In this document: piece after piece, positions 34,806 through 44,415 of the stretch
Layout of the letters: every line of letters begins with the position of its first letter
How positions within the stretch are numbered: the first letter of the stretch is position 1
NCBI GenBank assembly: GCA_019411365.1
Contig: DXQT01000017.1
Span: forward strand, 1 to 54,182
DNA: 54,182 nucleotides
Direction of reading: 5' to 3'
DNA from: Roseburia sp.
GTDB taxonomy: Bacteria > Bacillota_A > Clostridia > Lachnospirales > Lachnospiraceae
Position numbers and translations under genes: made by a program
Notes under the pieces: model-generated
What the model was told of the DNA's origin: nothing
The model's input: the letters and a program-made list of their open reading frames with translations, nothing else
Database searches by the model: none

Positions 34806-36833
34806 TTAGCGGTCCAGCGGCTTATTCAGTTCTTCGATTCCTGCGAGCACAAAACGTCCATCGGAAATAATATCTTCTGTCGTTCCATCCTTGCGGATGA
34901 CTGTAATCTTGTCAAGCTCATCATAAGGAATGGTAATATCTGTATGACAGTTGAAATATGCCTTGCTCATATCCTCGCTGCGGAGTTTTGAAAAATCGTT
35001 TTCTCTTGCAACGATCTGTTTTCCATCCGGGTTATAAGTCACCATGTCCTCCTCGTGGGAATAGCAGGTATCTCCCACTGCAAAGTGAGGTCCTGTCTTT
35101 TCTGCGATCAGGATTGGCAATTTATCTGCAATATCAAAATCTCTTGCCATGCGGTAAGCTGTGGTGTTGGTTCCGATCGCAAACTCACCCATTGGCAGTG
35201 TCTCATGATTCATTAAGACATTCTCTTTGATATATTTTCTGCACTCTTCCTCTTTTTCAAAGTTTGTGCAGGTGTAATCTCTGATCATTCCGTCCTCGAA
35301 ATCAATTTCAAGGTTAAGATATTTCAGTTCATTCAGATAAACCTGACTGACAAACAATTTTCCGGTTGTTCCTTTTAATACCGGGGAAGTAAACACCTCA
35401 CCTACCGGGATATTGACGTCTGCCACACAGTTTTCAAATGCGGATTCTTTTGTAGCATCTTTTAGTGGCCAGATAGAAACATAGAGGTCTGTCTTATTGT
35501 TATTTTTACCGGTGATATGCACTTTTTCAGCCTGATCTAACACATCGATGATCTTCTGCTGCATATTCTGGTATAAGGTATAATCCAATGTATTGATCTT
35601 GACTGTCTCTGCAAAAATTTCTTCAAACTTCTCACCAATCTCAGGCACCGGATATGCAATAATCGTAAAGCTGCGCTCCTCACCGATAATATACTGATTT
35701 GTGATCTGTCCCGACATGCTCATATCGTAAACACTTAACTGCTGCTGTTTTTCATCCAGCTTTAATACCTCTTTTTTGGTCTCCGGAGAAAATGGAATCT
35801 CGCCAAACACTTCGATAACAGCAGGACCAGCCTGACCGTTTGCAAGTTTTTTCATCTCTTCAAAAGAAGTTTTCATTACTTCCAGGCGTCTCTCCACATA
35901 TGCCTTATCATAATATAATGCTTTGTCCTCTTTGTGGTCATAATCATACTGTTTATTTGCTGCGGAGGAACATGCCCGCATTGTTACTTTTAAATTTAAT
36001 TTTTCCAGATTTTTTACTGCGGCACGCACCATGCGCTCAAAACCGATCGGGTAACGCACCTGTGCCGTTGTTTTCTTTGACAAATCTTTTCCAGTTGCCG
36101 CAAAACCAATGCGGTATCCTTCTGTGTAAGTATCTGCCATTGCCTGAATCTCTTCGTCAGACATGCCATTTAAAAATGCCGCGATCCCCGTCTCATTTTT
36201 TCCGATATGCTGACCATACTGGTAGAGATAACGCAAGTCGTTCAAATCTGAGTTCATCACGATCTGATATAAGAAATCTTCTTCGGAATCCACAAGTTCA
36301 CGCACAGAATCTTCAATAAAGATTTCACTGTAATCATGGAAATACCAGTAAATCGCCTGCTCAATTGCAGTTTTATCAATCCCCTCTTTGTCTTCAAAAT
36401 AATTATAGATCTCAACAAATAATTCTGCGGTGATCGTCACGTTCATTTTTTTTGCAGCATAGGCATCCGTAATACGTTTACGACACTCTGCATACAGTGC
36501 AGATAAAATCTGTCCGTACTCTTCTCCCAGTTTTTCTACTGCATAAGTCGGATTTCCATAACTTTTTCCATAATTTTCCGCTTTGATGTCATCATAAAAA
36601 CCTGCATTCTGTTTTTCGCACTCTGTAAGAGAAGCATCTTTTAATGTATCTTTCTCCGCTTTCTCTGACACATTCTTTAACTGTAACAAAAATGCTGCGG
36701 TCTTTTTAAAATAATCGTCAAATTTCTCCGGCACGTCCGTTTCTTCTGCGATCTCTGCAATACGCTCCATCACAAGCGAAAAACGCTCCTCTGCCTGCTC
36801 ATTTGACTCCTTATAAATATCTCTGTATCCCAT
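34806..36833 (-). CDS. Aminopeptidase, M29 family, with long N-terminal extension
   Basis: 675 residues; classical M29 peptidases (AmpS/PepS) have about 410. The C-terminal half fits M29. MGEFAIGTNTT carries one metal Glu; EKTGPHFAVGDTCYSHEEDM supplies a Glu, His and Tyr-type set; FNCHTDITIPYDEL gives the final His-x-Asp pair. The first 250 residues are mostly helical and specific to this longer subgroup. It removes N-terminal amino acids in a metal-dependent way; substrate preference is unknown. No signal peptide, so cytoplasmic. Confidence 0.82.
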   Translation of the reverse strand: MGYRDIYKESNEQAEERFSLVMERIAEIAEETDVPEKFDDYFKKTAAFLLQLKNVSEKAEKDTLKDASLTECEKQNAGFYDDIKAENYGKSYGNPTYAVEKLGEEYGQILSALYAECRKRITDAYAAKKMNVTITAELFVEIYNYFEDKEGIDKTAIEQAIYWYFHDYSEIFIEDSVRELVDSEEDFLYQIVMNSDLNDLRYLYQYGQHIGKNETGIAAFLNGMSDEEIQAMADTYTEGYRIGFAATGKDLSKKTTAQVRYPIGFERMVRAAVKNLEKLNLKVTMRACSSAANKQYDYDHKEDKALYYDKAYVERRLEVMKTSFEEMKKLANGQAGPAVIEVFGEIPFSPETKKEVLKLDEKQQQLSVYDMSMSGQITNQYIIGEERSFTIIAYPVPEIGEKFEEIFAETVKINTLDYTLYQNMQQKIIDVLDQAEKVHITGKNNNKTDLYVSIWPLKDATKESAFENCVADVNIPVGEVFTSPVLKGTTGKLFVSQVYLNELKYLNLEIDFEDGMIRDYTCTNFEKEEECRKYIKENVLMNHETLPMGEFAIGTNTTAYRMARDFDIADKLPILIAEKTGPHFAVGDTCYSHEEDMVTYNPDGKQIVARENDFSKLRSEDMSKAYFNCHTDITIPYDELDKITVIRKDGTTEDIISDGRFVLAGIEELNKPLDR

Positions 36834-36851
36834 CCTGATCTCCCTTATTAA

Positions 36852-37187
36852 CTATACGATTAAAAATCCAATTACATAAATTGCGATCCACATACCGGCT
36901 GCAAGAAACGACAGCACAGTCGACATATATGGAAACAGCTTAAAAGACTCCTCCTCCCGAAGGCTCATCACTGCCAGTACCACAGCGACCAGTGCTACCA
37001 GCATGGAGGACACTCCTGCACTTCCAAGGTACATGCTTCCATTTCCGCCATGATGAAATGAATTTACAATTACATAAATAAAAATTGCAATCGAAAGCAC
37101 AGCCAGAAAAAAAGCTGCAATTCCTTTTTTCGACTGTGTTTTCTCCGTAAACTTATATCCGTATTTTCTACGTCTTCTCTGTGCCAT
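36852..37187 (-). CDS. Small membrane protein, DUF6142-like
   Basis: 111 residues. A very basic N-terminus (MAQRRRRKYGYKF) is followed by four hydrophobic stretches: KKGIAAFFLAVLSIAIFIYV, VSSMLVALVAVVLAVMS, YMSTVLSFLAAGMWIAIYV and its end. The layout matches small conserved Lachnospiraceae membrane proteins annotated as DUF6142, but I am not sure of the name. It lies 18 nt before the M29 gene. Confidence 0.7.
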   Translation of the reverse strand: MAQRRRRKYGYKFTEKTQSKKGIAAFFLAVLSIAIFIYVIVNSFHHGGNGSMYLGSAGVSSMLVALVAVVLAVMSLREEESFKLFPYMSTVLSFLAAGMWIAIYVIGFLIV

Positions 37188-37261
37188 AATGATACCCTGC
37201 CACTCATATTCTTTTTCTTACTTTTCCATGTACGATTCGCAGATCCATAAAAATCTGCTTC

Positions 37262-37774
37262 TTACTTATTCACTATATGCCTTGCTTTTTCATATCTTTT
37301 CCACAAATAAAGCAATCCTTTGTACACCAGATAACCAAGCAGTCCACCGATCGTGTTCAAAAACAGATCATCCACATCAAAACTACCCACCTTAAACACA
37401 AGCTGAAGCAGTTCCACGAGCAGACTCAGTTCAAAACTGTATAGCACCGTCATCCACACATTTCTGCATCTTTTTGAATAGATCGGCAAAAATGAACCAA
37501 AAGGCATAAATGCAATGATATTTCCCCAGATATTGAGCACTACAGCCTGCCATCCAAGCACATGCCGGTATTTGACAAACCGCATGATCTCATGAAACGG
37601 AATCAGATTGTAATGATACGCTCTCTCTGAATAAGTCCGCCCCATCTCCTCGGAAAAAAAGAGGAAATAGAACAGCACAGCGAAATAAATCAGAAAAAAC
37701 ACGAATGCCAGTACCCGGTGCTTACCTTTCCGTATCAACGGGCAGCGCTCGCTGCCTTTCTTATTTGCATCCAT
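37262..37774 (-). CDS. VanZ family protein
   Basis: About 170 residues with four to five membrane helices and VanZ landmarks: NLIPFHEIMRF, NIWGNIIAFMPFGSFLP, SLLVELLQLVFKVGSFDVDD, then LFLNTIGGLLGYLVY. The VanZ name comes from teicoplanin tolerance in enterococci; most members have no known role. I place the start at the ATG at 37772-37774, which overlaps the last 14 nt of pyrE, so translation is probably coupled; a start at 37813 is possible. Confidence 0.87.
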   Translation of the reverse strand: MDANKKGSERCPLIRKGKHRVLAFVFFLIYFAVLFYFLFFSEEMGRTYSERAYHYNLIPFHEIMRFVKYRHVLGWQAVVLNIWGNIIAFMPFGSFLPIYSKRCRNVWMTVLYSFELSLLVELLQLVFKVGSFDVDDLFLNTIGGLLGYLVYKGLLYLWKRYEKARHIVNK

Positions 37775-38441
37775 ATTCTTCGTAGTATTTGTCAATAGCG
37801 GCTTTGATCTCATCGTTGATCACGACTCTGCCATTGTGTTCTCTGTTGTAAAGGTACTCTGTCACCTCTGCCATTGTGACAATTGCTTTTCCTTCAAAAC
37901 CGTATTTTTCTTTGATCTCATCCAGCGCACTTACTTTTCCGCCCTGTCCGACTTCCATACGGTTTAAACTTACCATAAGACCAACGATCTCAACGTCTGC
38001 TGCTCCTCTTACTTTTGGAACAGTCTCTTCCATGGATTTTCCGGAAGTGGTCACGTCCTCGATCATGACAACTCTGTCACCGTCTTTCAAGCTGCTTCCG
38101 AGGAAACCTCCCTTGTCTGCTCCGTGGTCTTTTGCTTCCTTTCTGTCTGAACAGTAACGGACTTCTTTTCCATATAATTCACTGTATGCGATCGCTGTGA
38201 CAACCGCAAGCGGGATTCCCTTATATGCCGGTCCGAAGAGCACGTCGAAATCATCTCCATAGTTGTCATGGATTGCCTTTGCATAGTACTCTCCAAGTCT
38301 CTTTAACTGGGAACCTGTCACATAGGCTCCTGCATTCATGAAAAATGGGGATTTACGTCCACTTTTCAACGTAAAATCTCCAAATTTTAAAACGTCACTC
38401 TCTACCATAAAATCAATAAATTCGCTCTTATAACTCTCCAT
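37761..38441 (-). CDS. pyrE: Orotate phosphoribosyltransferase
   Basis: Transfers ribose phosphate from PRPP to orotate, giving OMP. 226 residues. PRPP-binding loop VVMIEDVTTSGKSMEE; GDFTLKSGRKSPFFMNAG near the N-terminus; FGPAYKGIPLA. Last pyr gene in the row pyrC-K-D-E, with the VanZ gene overlapping its end. Confidence 0.97.
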   Translation of the reverse strand: MESYKSEFIDFMVESDVLKFGDFTLKSGRKSPFFMNAGAYVTGSQLKRLGEYYAKAIHDNYGDDFDVLFGPAYKGIPLAVVTAIAYSELYGKEVRYCSDRKEAKDHGADKGGFLGSSLKDGDRVVMIEDVTTSGKSMEETVPKVRGAADVEIVGLMVSLNRMEVGQGGKVSALDEIKEKYGFEGKAIVTMAEVTEYLYNREHNGRVVINDEIKAAIDKYYEEYGCK

Positions 38442-38504
38442 CTTGTCATTTCCTCCTGATCTTTATTTCCTGTGATCCATTATTTTCTCTTTGGCATTTG
38501 TTTC

Positions 38505-39410
38505 TTATTCATGCACTGCGCCAACCAGATCTTTGATATCGGCAACCTGATAACGCTCCATATAATCTCTGATTCCTGCGACGATCTCCTCTGTCACATG
38601 CGGATTTGTGAAATTTGCGGTACCTACTGATACTGCGGTGGCTCCCGCAAGGATCATTTCAATCGCATCCTCTGCATTCATGATCCCACCCATTCCGACG
38701 ATCGGCAGTCTGACTGCCTGGGCAGTCTGATAAACCATGCGGACAGCGACCGGGTGAATGGCCGGACCTGACATGCCGCCTGTCTTATTGGCAAGCACAA
38801 ACTTCTGGCGGTTGATATCGATCTTCATGCCTGTGATGGTGTTGATCAGCGACAGTCCGTCTGCGCCTCCTGCCTCTGCCGCCCTCGCCATCTCTGTAAT
38901 ATCTGTCACATTCGGGGAAAGCTTCATGATGACCGGCTGTGCAGCATGTTTTTTCATTTCCTTTGTGATAGCTTCTACTGCTTTTGGATCCTGACCAAAT
39001 GCAATTCCACCCTCTTTGACATTCGGGCAGGAAATGTTGATTTCTAAAAGGTCTACCGGCTGGTCTCTCAACCGTTCCACTACTTCAATATATTCCTCTG
39101 TGGAATGTCCACATACATTCACCATGATTTTTGTATCAAACTGTTTTAAAAAAGGAATGTCGCGCTCCACAAAAAGATCAATTCCAGGGTTCTGAAGTCC
39201 TACTGCATTTAACATACCGCCATATACTTCTGCGACACGCGGTGTCGGATTTCCCGGCCATGGAACATTTGCAACACCTTTTGTCACAACAGCTCCCAAT
39301 TTATTCAGATCCACAAACTCTGCATACTCTGCGCCGGAACCAAATGTACCGGAAGCAGTCATGACAGGATTGTTTAAGGTTACTCCACATAAATCTACTT
39401 TCATGTTCAT
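38505..39410 (-). CDS. pyrD: Dihydroorotate dehydrogenase, class 1B catalytic subunit
   Basis: FMN enzyme oxidising dihydroorotate to orotate; it works with PyrK using NAD+. 301 residues. N-terminal NPVMTASGTFGSGAEY, the catalytic cysteine in NISCPNVKEGG, KLSPNVTD, and IVGMGGIMNAEDAIEMILAG. The start overlaps the pyrK stop as TAATG, with GAGG ahead of it. Confidence 0.97.
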   Translation of the reverse strand: MNMKVDLCGVTLNNPVMTASGTFGSGAEYAEFVDLNKLGAVVTKGVANVPWPGNPTPRVAEVYGGMLNAVGLQNPGIDLFVERDIPFLKQFDTKIMVNVCGHSTEEYIEVVERLRDQPVDLLEINISCPNVKEGGIAFGQDPKAVEAITKEMKKHAAQPVIMKLSPNVTDITEMARAAEAGGADGLSLINTITGMKIDINRQKFVLANKTGGMSGPAIHPVAVRMVYQTAQAVRLPIVGMGGIMNAEDAIEMILAGATAVSVGTANFTNPHVTEEIVAGIRDYMERYQVADIKDLVGAVHE

Positions 39411-40177
39411 TAGAATTCTACCTCCTCTGCACGGAATACAGGTCCTTCTTTACAGATTCGTTTGTTCTTCACGTTGCTGTGTGCGTCTTTTTCTTTTGAC
39501 TGGCACACGCAGGCAAGGCACGCACCGATACCGCATGCCATACGTTCTTCCATGGAGATCCAGCACTCGATGTGATTTTTCTCTGCATATTCTTTTAAGG
39601 CACGGAGCATCGGCATTGGTCCGCAGGCATAAATGATCTCTGCGTCCAGCCCGTTTTCACGGATCGCATCCAGAACATTTCCCTCAGTTCCTGCGCTCCC
39701 ATCCTCGGTTGCCACGTAAACTCTGCCCTGCTTTTTAAACTCATCCATCAAAAACAGCTCATCGCGGAATCCTAACACAATCTGTTTCTCACAGTTTAAC
39801 TCTTTTGCAAGCTGTAACATTGGAGGAATTCCAATTCCGCCTCCGATCAAAAAAGCTTTTTTCTCTTTCTTCGGGAATCCATTTCCAAGCGGGCCTACAA
39901 TGCGAAGCTGTGCGCCTGTATGCATGCTGGAAAATTCTGCTGTTCCTTTCCCTGCTACACGATACACCAGACGGATCGCACCATCCTTTTTATCGATCTC
40001 ACAAATACTGATCGGTCTTGGAAGCAGTCTGCTTCCATCATTACAATAAACAGAAACAAACTGTCCTGCTTTCGCATGTACTGCAATCTGGTCAGTGTGC
40101 AGCCACATACTGTAAATATCATCTGCGATTTCTTCCTGACGGATGATGATCGCTGTCTCTTCAAATTTTTCTGCCAT
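39410..40177 (-). CDS. pyrK: Dihydroorotate dehydrogenase electron-transfer subunit
   Basis: FAD and [2Fe-2S] subunit passing electrons from PyrD to NAD+. About 255 residues. FAD-binding RPISICEID, NAD-binding IGGGIGIPPML, and the Fe-S cysteines in CGIGACLACVC plus a later Cys before KEGPVF. The ATG at 40175-40177 has AGGAAG 7 nt upstream. Overlaps pyrD by the TAATG junction. Confidence 0.96.
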   Translation of the reverse strand: MAEKFEETAIIIRQEEIADDIYSMWLHTDQIAVHAKAGQFVSVYCNDGSRLLPRPISICEIDKKDGAIRLVYRVAGKGTAEFSSMHTGAQLRIVGPLGNGFPKKEKKAFLIGGGIGIPPMLQLAKELNCEKQIVLGFRDELFLMDEFKKQGRVYVATEDGSAGTEGNVLDAIRENGLDAEIIYACGPMPMLRALKEYAEKNHIECWISMEERMACGIGACLACVCQSKEKDAHSNVKNKRICKEGPVFRAEEVEF

Positions 40178-40266
40178 CTTTGTACTTCCTCGCTTTTTCA
40201 CTCTCTCAACTACTTTACATTCTTACTTCAAATGTTTGCCTCTGTAGCTCTTAATATGGTGTGTTC

Positions 40267-41595
40267 CTATGCTTCTGCCTCGTAAACAACACGTCCATCC
40301 ACGATGGTTGCCATCACTTTTCCGGTTACTTCTCTTCCGTCAAACGGTGTGTTGCGTCCTTTACTTGCAAATTTCGTTTTGTCAATCTTATATGTTTTTT
40401 CCGGATCAAAAATCACGATGTCAGCAATTTTGCCCGGCTGGATATCGCCCTTGTCAATTCCAACAATCTTTGCCGGGTTATAGCTCATCTTCTCTGCCAT
40501 CTGCATCGGTGTGAGATAGCCCTGCAACACAAGTTCCGTGTAAGTGAGGCATGCAGCTGTCTCAAGTCCAACGATTCCAAACGGCGCTTTTTTCATGGAG
40601 GTGTTTTTCTCCTCAAATGTATGCGGTGCATGGTCTGTGGAGATCACATCCATAATGTTGTCACGCAGCCCTTCTTTTAATGCCTGCACATCTTCTCTGG
40701 AACGAAGTGGCGGATTCATTTTAAAGTTTGTATCCGCATCCGCGTCGATCGCAAGTTTTTTCTCCTGATCGATGGATGGTTCAATTTTATGGATATCATC
40801 CGAGGTCAGTGTGAAATGATGCGGGCATACCTCTGCTGTTACTTTCATTTGCTCCATTTTTGCATACCGTACCATTTTTACAGAATCTCTTGTTGAACAG
40901 TGACACAAATGTAATTTTGCTCCGGTGTCCCCACTTAACATGATATCTCTTGCCACAATGATATCTTCTACCGAATTGGTGATTCCTCTTAAACCAAGCT
41001 CTTTGGAATGCGCATCCTCATTCATAACGCCGCCATTTACAAGGTTAATGTCCTCACAGTGGGCAAGTACCGGGATATCAAGTTCTGCTGCGATCTCCAT
41101 CGCCTCCCGGTAAAGTTCGGAATTCATAACGGATCTGCCATCTTCACTGATCGCCGGAATTCCCGCTTCGTACATGCCCCGGATATCTGCTAATTCTTTT
41201 CCCTGTTGTCCTTTTGTGATGGCTCCCACCTGTAAAACATTCACGACACCAACTGTTTTTGCCTTGTTTTGCACGTATTTTACAACATCCGGATTATCTA
41301 CCACCGGCTTTGTGTTCGGCATTGCAAGGATGGTTGTGTATCCGCCGTGTGCCGCCGCATTGCAGCCTGTCTCGATCGTCTCTTTCTGCTCCTGCCCCGG
41401 ATCCCTTAAATGCACATGCATATCAATAAATCCCGGCATGACATAGCAGCCTTTTGCGTCGATCACATAGTCTGCCTTATCCTTGATGTTTTTTTCCATT
41501 TTTACGACTTTTCCATCCTCGGCGAGAATGTCTGCCACTTCGTCTGTCTCTGTCGCCGGATTGATGACATGTCCGTTTTTAATCAATAATATCAT
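40267..41595 (-). CDS. pyrC: Dihydroorotase
   Basis: Class I zinc amidohydrolase closing carbamoyl-aspartate to dihydroorotate. 442 residues from the chosen ATG (MILLIKNGHVINPATE). Metal motif DMHVHLRDPGQE; NTKPVVDNPD; LAHCEDINLV; LHLCHCSTRDSV; STDHAPHTFEEK. A reading open to 41736 would overlap hflX and has no ribosome binding site. It begins 43 nt after hflX. Confidence 0.96.
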   Translation of the reverse strand: MILLIKNGHVINPATETDEVADILAEDGKVVKMEKNIKDKADYVIDAKGCYVMPGFIDMHVHLRDPGQEQKETIETGCNAAAHGGYTTILAMPNTKPVVDNPDVVKYVQNKAKTVGVVNVLQVGAITKGQQGKELADIRGMYEAGIPAISEDGRSVMNSELYREAMEIAAELDIPVLAHCEDINLVNGGVMNEDAHSKELGLRGITNSVEDIIVARDIMLSGDTGAKLHLCHCSTRDSVKMVRYAKMEQMKVTAEVCPHHFTLTSDDIHKIEPSIDQEKKLAIDADADTNFKMNPPLRSREDVQALKEGLRDNIMDVISTDHAPHTFEEKNTSMKKAPFGIVGLETAACLTYTELVLQGYLTPMQMAEKMSYNPAKIVGIDKGDIQPGKIADIVIFDPEKTYKIDKTKFASKGRNTPFDGREVTGKVMATIVDGRVVYEAEA

Positions 41596-41638
41596 TTTTA
41601 TTGTTCCTTTCTTCCCAGATAAACTACATTTGTCATTT

Positions 41639-42883
41639 TTATAATTTTGCATAAATTTCCATTGGCACGTAAGCACGGATATAGATTCCATCCTCACGGT
41701 ATTCTTCTTCCAACAGTTCACCGGATTTGCGGACAAGCTGGATCACGCCTGCATTTGCATACGGCACTGTCCGCTCCACGAGGACTTTATTTTCACGCAG
41801 GAGCTCGGATAAAAGATTCTTTAATTCCTCTAACCCGGTTCCATTTTTCGCTGAGATCGGCAGCGTATGGTCTGCTTTAAAATCATGCAGTGGCTCGCTG
41901 TCCATCCTTGCATCCTGCTTGTTGAACAGCGTGATCACCGTCTTGTCCTTCACATCCAGATTTGCCAGTGTCTCATATACGATCAGCATCTGCTTCTCGT
42001 GCTGCGGATTGGAAGCATCTACCACATGTAAAATATAGTCTGCGTATTTTGCCTCCTCCAGCGTGCTTTTAAATGCCTCGATCAGATGATGCGGCAGTTT
42101 GCGGATAAATCCGACGGTATCTGTCACCAATATCTGCTGCCGTCCCGACAGTTCCAGCACTCTTGTGGTAGGATCAAGCGTTGCAAACAGCTTGTCCTCC
42201 TCCAGAACTCCGGCATTGGTCAGTGTATTGATAAGTGTTGATTTTCCTGCATTTGTGTATCCCACGATCGCAGCCACCGGCATCTGATTTTTTTCCCGCT
42301 GTGCACGGGTGATATCACGGTGCTGCCGTACTTCTTTCAATTCCCGGTTCAGCTGTGCGATCCGGTCTTTGATAAGACGTCTGTCAATTTCCAGCTTTTT
42401 CTCACCCGGACCTCTTGTACCGATTCCGCCTCCAAGTCTTGACATGGAACGTCCAAGTCCGGTCAGCCTGCTCAGACGGTACTTTAACTGCGCCAGTTCC
42501 ACCTGGATCTTTCCCTCGCTGGTAGTTGCTCTTGCCGCAAAAATATCCAGAATGATCAGTGTGCGGTCCATCACTTTTGTATCCAGCATATCTTCCAGAT
42601 TGCGAAGCTGCGCCGGGGAAAGTTCATCGTCACACACAATTCCGGTTGCACCAAGTTCCTCCACAAGTAACTTTAATTCCGCCACCTTTCCAGAACCGAT
42701 ATAAGTTCCCGGATGAATGAGTTCCCGCTTCTGGATCATAGTTCCGACCACCGTTGCTCCTGCTGTTTTTACCAGTTCTGCAAGCTCTGCAACAGAATCC
42801 TCTGCGTCATCTCCATCCTGCTCACTCACGCCTACAAGAATTACTTTTTCTTCTATCTCTTCTATTTTAAATGCTTCTGCCAT
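41639..42883 (-). CDS. hflX: GTPase HflX
   Basis: 414-residue ribosome-associated GTPase that helps split stalled 70S ribosomes. The N-terminal domain holds GTYIGSGKVAELK. A glycine-rich linker (SRLGGGIGTRGPGEKKLE) follows, then Walker A GYTNAGKST, switch II DTVGFIRKLPHHL and FNKQD. A C-terminal ferredoxin-like part follows. 37 nt separate it from the TPR lipoprotein gene upstream, and pyrC follows, so one transcript could cover all. Confidence 0.96.
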   Translation of the reverse strand: MAEAFKIEEIEEKVILVGVSEQDGDDAEDSVAELAELVKTAGATVVGTMIQKRELIHPGTYIGSGKVAELKLLVEELGATGIVCDDELSPAQLRNLEDMLDTKVMDRTLIILDIFAARATTSEGKIQVELAQLKYRLSRLTGLGRSMSRLGGGIGTRGPGEKKLEIDRRLIKDRIAQLNRELKEVRQHRDITRAQREKNQMPVAAIVGYTNAGKSTLINTLTNAGVLEEDKLFATLDPTTRVLELSGRQQILVTDTVGFIRKLPHHLIEAFKSTLEEAKYADYILHVVDASNPQHEKQMLIVYETLANLDVKDKTVITLFNKQDARMDSEPLHDFKADHTLPISAKNGTGLEELKNLLSELLRENKVLVERTVPYANAGVIQLVRKSGELLEEEYREDGIYIRAYVPMEIYAKL

Positions 42884-42920
42884 TCTATTCTCCGTTATTG
42901 CTTCCTGTGGTTGTCCTCTT

Positions 42921-44000
42921 TTACTGTGCTGGGGTATCTTCCAGTGTCTGTGCTTCTTCCGGTGTCTGTGTATCTTCCACTGCCTGTGTATCCTCCGTCA
43001 CGGCTTCCTCTGTATTCTCCGCAGGTGCTGTCTGTTCCATACGGTTTTTCAGGAAAATATATTCACGCTGCGCACTCGCATCATCCGGATAAACCTGTAC
43101 ATACTCCTGTACCACGTTCCATGCAGAATTAAAATCGGATGTATATTCATAACAAATGATGAGATTCTGCATCAGTTCTCTTCTGTTTGTCACATTTTCC
43201 ATAGAAATACCCTTCTCTAAATAGGTGAGTGCACCGGAATAGTTTCCTTTTGCTATCTCAATTTCCCCGAGTGCATTCATCGCCTGGGAATCTGCGCTTC
43301 CTGAGTTTACATAATTCTGATAATAAACCTCTGCGTTTTCAGGATCACCCTGTGCCTCATACACCTGTGCAATGTAAAGATTTGCGATGACGCTCTCCTT
43401 ATCTAAAGCCGACTTCAACTCTGTCTGGGCATTATCGTACTGTCCAAGATCATAGTAAATTCTTCCGCGCCATGCATAATCTCCGGCACTGTTGCCTTTG
43501 ATATCAAACGCTTTATTTAAGTATTCTTCCCCTTTTTCCGTCATATCATAAGCAGAAAGATTCTCGTAAATGTTGACATAAAGTTCGTAATCGCTGCTGT
43601 TATTTTTTACTGCCTCATCAAAATCCGAAACGGCACCCTCGGTATTCCCCTGTTTCAGATAAACACAGCCGCGCAGATAATAAGCGTCTGCCGCCTTTTT
43701 GTCATAATCAATGATCGCTGTGTAAGTGTCCACTGCCCCCGCGGAATCGCCACCGGCATACTGCGCCGCCGCCTTATAGTAGCAGATATCTAATTCGTTC
43801 TCGGTGATTTTCCCAATGCACTGTCCCAGAGCACTGTTAAACGCGTCCACGGCTCCTGCGTAATCGCCGCTTTCCATCGCATTGATCCCAATCTGACGGT
43901 AAGCGGTCTGGTTTTCCCTGCGCTCATTGGTGCAGCCTGTCATAAGTGTAAAGCTTAACAGGGTAAGCGCTGTGATATATGTAAATTTCTTTTTGTTCAT
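42921..44000 (-). CDS. Tetratricopeptide repeat lipoprotein
   Basis: 359 residues. Lipoprotein signal with lipobox LMTGC at about residues 16-20, so it should be anchored outside the cytoplasmic membrane. About eight TPR-like units follow (for example YYLRGCVYLKQGNTEGAVSD, YAWRGRIYYDLGQYDNAQTE). The end is a low-complexity Thr/Pro/Glu/Gln tail (EEAVTEDTQAVEDTQTPEEA). It is a scaffold or binding protein; the partner is unknown. The ATG at 43998-44000 has AGAGGA upstream. Confidence 0.85.
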   Translation of the reverse strand: MNKKKFTYITALTLLSFTLMTGCTNERRENQTAYRQIGINAMESGDYAGAVDAFNSALGQCIGKITENELDICYYKAAAQYAGGDSAGAVDTYTAIIDYDKKAADAYYLRGCVYLKQGNTEGAVSDFDEAVKNNSSDYELYVNIYENLSAYDMTEKGEEYLNKAFDIKGNSAGDYAWRGRIYYDLGQYDNAQTELKSALDKESVIANLYIAQVYEAQGDPENAEVYYQNYVNSGSADSQAMNALGEIEIAKGNYSGALTYLEKGISMENVTNRRELMQNLIICYEYTSDFNSAWNVVQEYVQVYPDDASAQREYIFLKNRMEQTAPAENTEEAVTEDTQAVEDTQTPEEAQTLEDTPAQ

Positions 44001-44037
44001 GAAAATAAGTCCTCTGTTAATTTTGTCCACAGTGCAC

Positions 44038-44136
44038 GCCCATGAAATCAAAGATTTCATGGGCTCACGGGCATTCGCCCTATCAGTCATCAAAAATATC
44101 AAATACATCGTGCAAGCACTGCATTTGATATTTTTT
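44038..44136 (-). promoter_or_regulatory. Structured leader of the TPR lipoprotein gene (three stem-loops)
   Basis: Three stems inside the transcribed leader: AAAAATATCAAAT/ATTTGATATTTTT (44092-44104 with 44123-44135, inner GTGC/GCAC), GGGC/GCCC (44069-44072 with 44077-44080), and a perfect 12-bp GCCCATGAAATC/GATTTCATGGGC (44038-44049 with 44053-44064). The first ends in a T run on the minus strand and could act as an attenuator. No known riboswitch class recognised. Confidence 0.5.
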
Positions 44137-44166
44137 CCTCCTGACACTGCTCATTGCTTTATGCAC

Positions 44167-44195
44167 ATTATAAATCATACGCCCAAATATTCCAA
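44167..44195 (-). promoter_or_regulatory. Sigma-A promoter of the TPR lipoprotein-hflX unit
   Basis: Minus strand: TTGGAA (44190-44195), a 17-nt spacer, TATAAT (44167-44172). Predicted start near 44160, giving a leader of about 160 nt. Confidence 0.75.
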
Positions 44196-44326
44196 GCAAT
44201 TTATAAAACAGATTCCTTCATTTCCCTGCCAGCATTACTGTGCATAGTTTTCTCCTTCCGCAGTATCTGGCACTGTTTCACTGCCTACTCCCATTATATG
44301 TGTTGTTGGCAGATTTTACAACACAC

Positions 44327-44371
44327 AAAAAAGAGGCGCACACCGCACTTTACATACGGCGCACGCCACTT
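44327..44371 (-). terminator. Intrinsic terminator after the second glycogen phosphorylase gene
   Basis: GGCGCACACCG (44335-44345) pairs, with G-U pairs, with CGGCGCACGCC (44357-44367); on the minus strand it is followed by CTCTTTTTTG. Confidence 0.85.
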
Positions 44372-44415
44372 TGTATATAGATCATATACTCCCCTAATTT
44401 TACTGATGCTGAATT

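Noticed and set aside
41596..41638. PyrR attenuator before pyrC
   Set aside because: The gap after hflX is only 43 nt, too short for the alternative hairpins.
44001..44147. Longer start for the TPR protein
   Set aside because: It would read through the leader hairpins and bury the lipoprotein signal 49 residues inside the protein.
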